Source of the DNA: Bradyrhizobium sp. 190
GTDB lineage: Bacteria > Pseudomonadota > Alphaproteobacteria > Rhizobiales > Xanthobacteraceae
Length of the DNA: 64,000 bases
Assembly (NCBI RefSeq): GCF_023073415.1
Contig: NZ_JADPJL010000012.1
Location: 570,501-634,500 of the forward strand
Reading direction: 5' to 3'
The position numbers were made by a program, and so were the translations under genes. Every line of letters starts with the position of its first letter. The first letter of the stretch is position 1. Shown in pieces: positions 60,884-64,000 of the stretch. Below the pieces are notes generated by a model. That model was not told the DNA's origin. It was given only the letters and a program-made list of their open reading frames with translations, and searched no databases.

Positions 60884-62764
60884 ATGACCACTACGACTGC
60901 CCCCGAATCCCAGCCGTTTCAGGCCGAGGTCGCCGAACTTCTGAATCTGATGGTGCACTCGGTCTATTCGGAGACCGACATCTTCCTGCGCGAGCTGATT
61001 TCGAACGCATCGGATGCCTGCGACAAGCTGCGCTATGAGGCGATATCGGCGCCCGAACTGATCGCCGACGGCGCGCCGCCCAGGATCCGCATCGTGCCGA
61101 ACAAGGCGGCCGATACGCTTGCCGTCGTCGACAGCGGCATCGGCATGGACCGGCAGGAGCTGATCGACAATCTCGGCACCGTCGCACGCTCCGGCACGAA
61201 ATCCTTTCTCTCCCGCCTCACCGAGGCCAAGGACGGCACCAATCTGATCGGCCAGTTCGGGGTCGGCTTCTATGCCGCGTTCATGGTTGCCGATCGCATC
61301 GTGGTCACCAGCCGCCGCGCCGGTTCGGATGAGGTGTTTGTCTGGTCGTCCTCGGGCGGCAGCGGATTTGAAATTGCGCCCGCCAGCGAGGAGGACGCGG
61401 CCCGCGTCACGCGCGGCACCGAGATCGTCCTGCACCTGAAGAAGGACGCCGCGAAATATCTCGAAGCTCACGAGATCGAGCGCATCGTCCGCGCCTGGTC
61501 CGACAACATCCAGTTCCCGATCGAGCTGGTGCCGGAGGAGGGCGAGCCGCGCCAGATCAATTCGGCCAGCGCGCTATGGCAGCGGCCGAAATCGGAGCTC
61601 TCGGGCGAGGACTACAAGCAGGCCTACCAGCAGATTGCCGGCGCGTTCGACGAGCCTGCGATGACGCTGCATTATCGCGCCGAGGGCCGGCAGTCCTATG
61701 CGGTGCTGCTGTTCGCGCCGTCGACCAAGCCGTTCGACCTGTTCGACCAGGCGCGCAAGGGCAAGGTCAAGCTCTATGTCCGCCGCGTCTTCATCGCCGA
61801 CGACGCAGATGTCCTGCCGGCCTACTTGCGCTTTATCCGCGGCGTGATCGACAGCGAGGATTTGCCGCTCAACATCTCCAGAGAGATGCTGCAGAACAAT
61901 CCGCAGCTCGTGCAGATTCGCAAAGCCGTGACCGGCCGCGTGATCTCCGAGCTGGAAAGCCTCGGCGAGAAGGAGCCGGAGGCGTTCGCAAAAATCTGGG
62001 ACGCGTTCGGCCCGGTGATCAAGGAAGGCATCTGGGAGGACTTTGAGCGCCGCGAGAAATTGTTGGGCTTGTCGCGCTTCACCACGACCAAGGGCGAGAA
62101 GCGCTCGCTCAAGCAATATGTCGACGATCTCAAGCCGAACCAGACCGACATCTATTACCTGACCGGCGACAGCATCGAGCGGCTGAAGGCGAACCCGAAG
62201 CTGGAATCCGCAACTGCACGCGGCATCGAGGTGCTGCTGCTCACCGATCCGGTCGATGCGTTCTGGACTTCGGCGCCGCTCGATTTCGGCGGCAAGCCGC
62301 TGAAGTCGCTGAGCCAGGGCGATATCGATTTCGCCCTGATCCCGCCGCTGGAGGACAAGGCCGAGGACAAAAAGGACGAGGCCGGCGCCGACGAGGCCAC
62401 GACGATCGCGCTGATCAAGGACGCGCTCGGCGAGCGCGTCTCCGACGTGCGCGCCTCGCAGCGGCTGACCTCGAGCGCGTCATGCCTGGTCGCCGGCGGC
62501 GACGCGCATGACCGCATGCTCGAGCGGCTCCTGGCGATGCAGAACAAGGCGCCCACCACCAAGCCGATCCTGGAGATCAACATGCGCCATCCCCTGGTCG
62601 CGGCGATTGCCGGCGACAAGGATGCGGCCAAGGACCTGTCAAGGGACCTGTCGTTCCTGCTGCTGGAGCAGGCGCAGATTCTCGACGGCGAGTTGCCGGA
62701 AGATCCGGCCGCGTTTGCCAACCGGCTCAATCAGCTGGTGTTGCGCGGGATCGCGAAGGGGTAG
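60884..62764 (+). CDS. htpG: Molecular chaperone HtpG (Hsp90 family)
   Basis: This 626-residue protein is of normal HtpG length. The N-terminal GHKL ATPase has [44 protein letters not shown] and [18 protein letters not shown]. The middle domain has VRRVFI and [11 protein letters not shown] with the catalytic-loop Arg. The C-terminal dimerisation domain lacks the eukaryotic MEEVD. It is a dimeric ATP-dependent chaperone of the cytoplasm. It starts at ATG 60884 behind an RpoH-like promoter and is not functionally linked to the secretion genes upstream. Confidence 0.97.
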   Translation: MTTTTAPESQPFQAEVAELLNLMVHSVYSETDIFLRELISNASDACDKLRYEAISAPELIADGAPPRIRIVPNKAADTLAVVDSGIGMDRQELIDNLGTVARSGTKSFLSRLTEAKDGTNLIGQFGVGFYAAFMVADRIVVTSRRAGSDEVFVWSSSGGSGFEIAPASEEDAARVTRGTEIVLHLKKDAAKYLEAHEIERIVRAWSDNIQFPIELVPEEGEPRQINSASALWQRPKSELSGEDYKQAYQQIAGAFDEPAMTLHYRAEGRQSYAVLLFAPSTKPFDLFDQARKGKVKLYVRRVFIADDADVLPAYLRFIRGVIDSEDLPLNISREMLQNNPQLVQIRKAVTGRVISELESLGEKEPEAFAKIWDAFGPVIKEGIWEDFERREKLLGLSRFTTTKGEKRSLKQYVDDLKPNQTDIYYLTGDSIERLKANPKLESATARGIEVLLLTDPVDAFWTSAPLDFGGKPLKSLSQGDIDFALIPPLEDKAEDKKDEAGADEATTIALIKDALGERVSDVRASQRLTSSASCLVAGGDAHDRMLERLLAMQNKAPTTKPILEINMRHPLVAAIAGDKDAAKDLSRDLSFLLLEQAQILDGELPEDPAAFANRLNQLVLRGIAKG

Positions 62765-62842
62765 GACGTTTAGCCGCGCCAACCGATTTCAGATTTGGCC
62801 GTATCTGCTAGAGAGGTTTGAGAACCGGGGGCCCTCATCGCC

Positions 62843-63997
62843 ATGACGACGCCTGACGGCACCGACATTTTCTACGGCTCGATCCCGGTCTTTCGCGGCT
62901 TTGGCAGCCTGATGGACCCGGCGATGTATTCGCCGTTGCCTGATGATTGGACCGTCGGCGTCGCCGACATCGTGGAATCGACCAAGGCGATCGCGAACCA
63001 GCGCTACAAGGCGGTCAACATGGCGGGTGCGGCCGTGATCGCCGCCGTCACCAACGCGCTTGACGGGCGCGAATTTCCGTTCGTGTTCGGCGGCGATGGC
63101 GCGAGCTTTGCGGTGTCGCCCGGCGATCTCGCGCGTGCCCGCGACGCGCTGGCGGCGACGGCGGCATGGGTCAGCCAAGATCTCGATCTGGTGATGCGGG
63201 TGGCGCTGGTGCCGGTCAGGGACATCCGCGCGCAGGGCCTCGATATCAAGGTTGCCCGCTTCGGCCCGTCGGCCAATCTGTCCTACGCGATGTTTTCCGG
63301 CGGGGGCGTGGGGTGGGCGGATGCTGCGATGAAGCGGGGCGAATTCGCGGTGCCGGCGGCAGCGCCGGGCACGCAGCCCGATCTGTCCGGCCTATCATGC
63401 CGGTTCGAGGAAATTCCCTCTGCCCGCGGGATCATTTTGTCTGTGCTCGTGGTGCCTGCAAAAGGCGCCGATCCGCTTGCCTTCCGCAAGGTGATTGAGG
63501 ACATCATCAGGCTGGTCGAACAGTCACCGGACGCCGGGCGGCCGGTGCCGCCGGGCGGGCCGCCGCTGCGCTGGCCGCCGGCCGGCGTGGAGTTTGAAGC
63601 GCGCGCGGCGCGCGGCGGGCCGCTGTTGAGGCGGCGCACCGTCGTGCTCGCGGTGACGCTGTGGGCCTATGTCGTGATGCGCTTCGGCATCAAGGTCGGC
63701 AATTTCGTGCCGAAGAATTACGTGCAGCAGGTGGTGGAGAATTCCGACTTCCGCAAATATGACGACGGCCTGCGGATGATCCTCGATTGCAAGGAGGAAC
63801 TGGAGCAAGCGCTGGCGCAGCTTCTGGCGAAGGCGGCTTCAGAGCGGATCGTGCGCTATGGCCTGCACCGGCAGGACGCGGCGATGATGACCTGCTTCAC
63901 GCCGTCGGTGATGCGCAGCGATCACGTCCACTTCATCGACGGCGCCCGCGGCGGGTATGCCTCGGCGGCATCAGCGCTGAAGGCGATGGCGGCGTAG
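62843..63997 (+). CDS. DUF3095 family protein with class III cyclase-like motifs
   Basis: This 384-residue protein fits the DUF3095 family over its whole length. The N-terminal half shows a metal-Asp-type motif WTVGVADIVESTKAIAN (compare D-I-x-x-S/F-T in class III nucleotide cyclases) and FPFVFGGDGASFAV (compare the second metal Asp region GD). This is consistent with a cyclase-like fold. The C-terminal part is alpha-helical with LLRRRTVVLAVTLWAYVVM, an apparent membrane-associated or buried helix. The start is ATG 62843, 78 bp after htpG. Function is unknown; nucleotide cyclase or a degenerate relative is a hypothesis. Confidence 0.85.
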   Translation: MTTPDGTDIFYGSIPVFRGFGSLMDPAMYSPLPDDWTVGVADIVESTKAIANQRYKAVNMAGAAVIAAVTNALDGREFPFVFGGDGASFAVSPGDLARARDALAATAAWVSQDLDLVMRVALVPVRDIRAQGLDIKVARFGPSANLSYAMFSGGGVGWADAAMKRGEFAVPAAAPGTQPDLSGLSCRFEEIPSARGIILSVLVVPAKGADPLAFRKVIEDIIRLVEQSPDAGRPVPPGGPPLRWPPAGVEFEARAARGGPLLRRRTVVLAVTLWAYVVMRFGIKVGNFVPKNYVQQVVENSDFRKYDDGLRMILDCKEELEQALAQLLAKAASERIVRYGLHRQDAAMMTCFTPSVMRSDHVHFIDGARGGYASAASALKAMAA

Positions 63998-64000
63998 TGC

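Noticed and set aside
1..64000. CRISPR array
   Set aside because: No series of regularly spaced identical repeats was seen; the repeats found are pairs or triples with regulatory or duplication explanations.

Overview
The window looks like a chromosomal segment of a GC-rich alphaproteobacterium of the order Rhizobiales, most likely Bradyrhizobium or a close relative. The evidence is the TRAP and TTT solute-binding proteins, a Pss/Exo-type exopolysaccharide locus with a GH10 hydrolase, a DUF3095 protein, an initiator-tRNA fragment of rhizobial sequence, and the GCGTTTTC...GAAAACGC / TAGAGCTTCG...CGAAGCTCTA double-hairpin repeat (51676-51771) common in these genomes. This assignment is by recognition only; no search was run.

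Layout. (1) 1-5011 is the right end of an integrative element. A tyrosine integrase sits next to a 45-bp 3' half of tRNA-fMet, so the element extends leftwards out of the window. Its visible cargo is a TRAP transporter and a secreted MetX-like alpha/beta hydrolase, and both have the same ~80-bp promoter-like sequence upstream. (2) 5012-7035 is a patchwork: RidA plus TetR with three operator copies, a second copy of the sequence downstream of the tRNA including its terminator, and a remnant of a LivF/LivG ATPase. (3) 7096-12902 is a small catabolic unit: LysR, a TTT solute receptor, an amidohydrolase, a lone Rieske ferredoxin and a beta-hydroxyacid dehydrogenase, with an AraC regulator at the end. 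(4) 13015-17835 holds signalling genes: a PAS-HTH protein, a soluble chemoreceptor with three PAS domains at an exact 122-residue repeat, and a GGDEF/EAL protein with an apparent in-frame internal deletion.

(5) 18124-42001 is a large exopolysaccharide locus. UDP-glucose dehydrogenase, a UDP-glucuronate 4-epimerase-like enzyme and ManC supply UDP-GlcA, UDP-GalA and GDP-mannose. A polyprenyl-phosphate sugar transferase starts the repeat unit, four glycosyltransferases (three GT4, one WecG type) and an FkbM methyltransferase extend and modify it, and two acyltransferases decorate it. Wzx and a VpsF/Wzy-like protein flip and polymerise it, and a Wzc autokinase, a Wza-like export protein and an outer-membrane beta-barrel export it. 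A Tat-exported GH10 glycosidase may trim it.

(6) 42024-52138 is a catabolic stretch with much gene decay: GntR(FCD), an FAD oxidase, a frameshifted DHDPS-family gene, AraC, copper amine oxidase, a deleted TRAP receptor, gamma-glutamyltransferase, a cyclase remnant, an MBL-fold protein and a GST remnant. (7) 52161-55133 encodes a ferredoxin reductase and a cytochrome b fused to a periplasmic ethylbenzene-dehydrogenase-type haem domain, a probable transmembrane electron-transfer module. (8) 55396-60784 is a type I secretion system with an unusually long HlyD N-terminus, divergent from an acidic non-RTX protein that may be its substrate. (9) 60884-63997 carries htpG with a heat-shock-like promoter and a DUF3095 protein with cyclase-like motifs.

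No CRISPR array, intact tRNA, rRNA or complete insertion sequence was seen.
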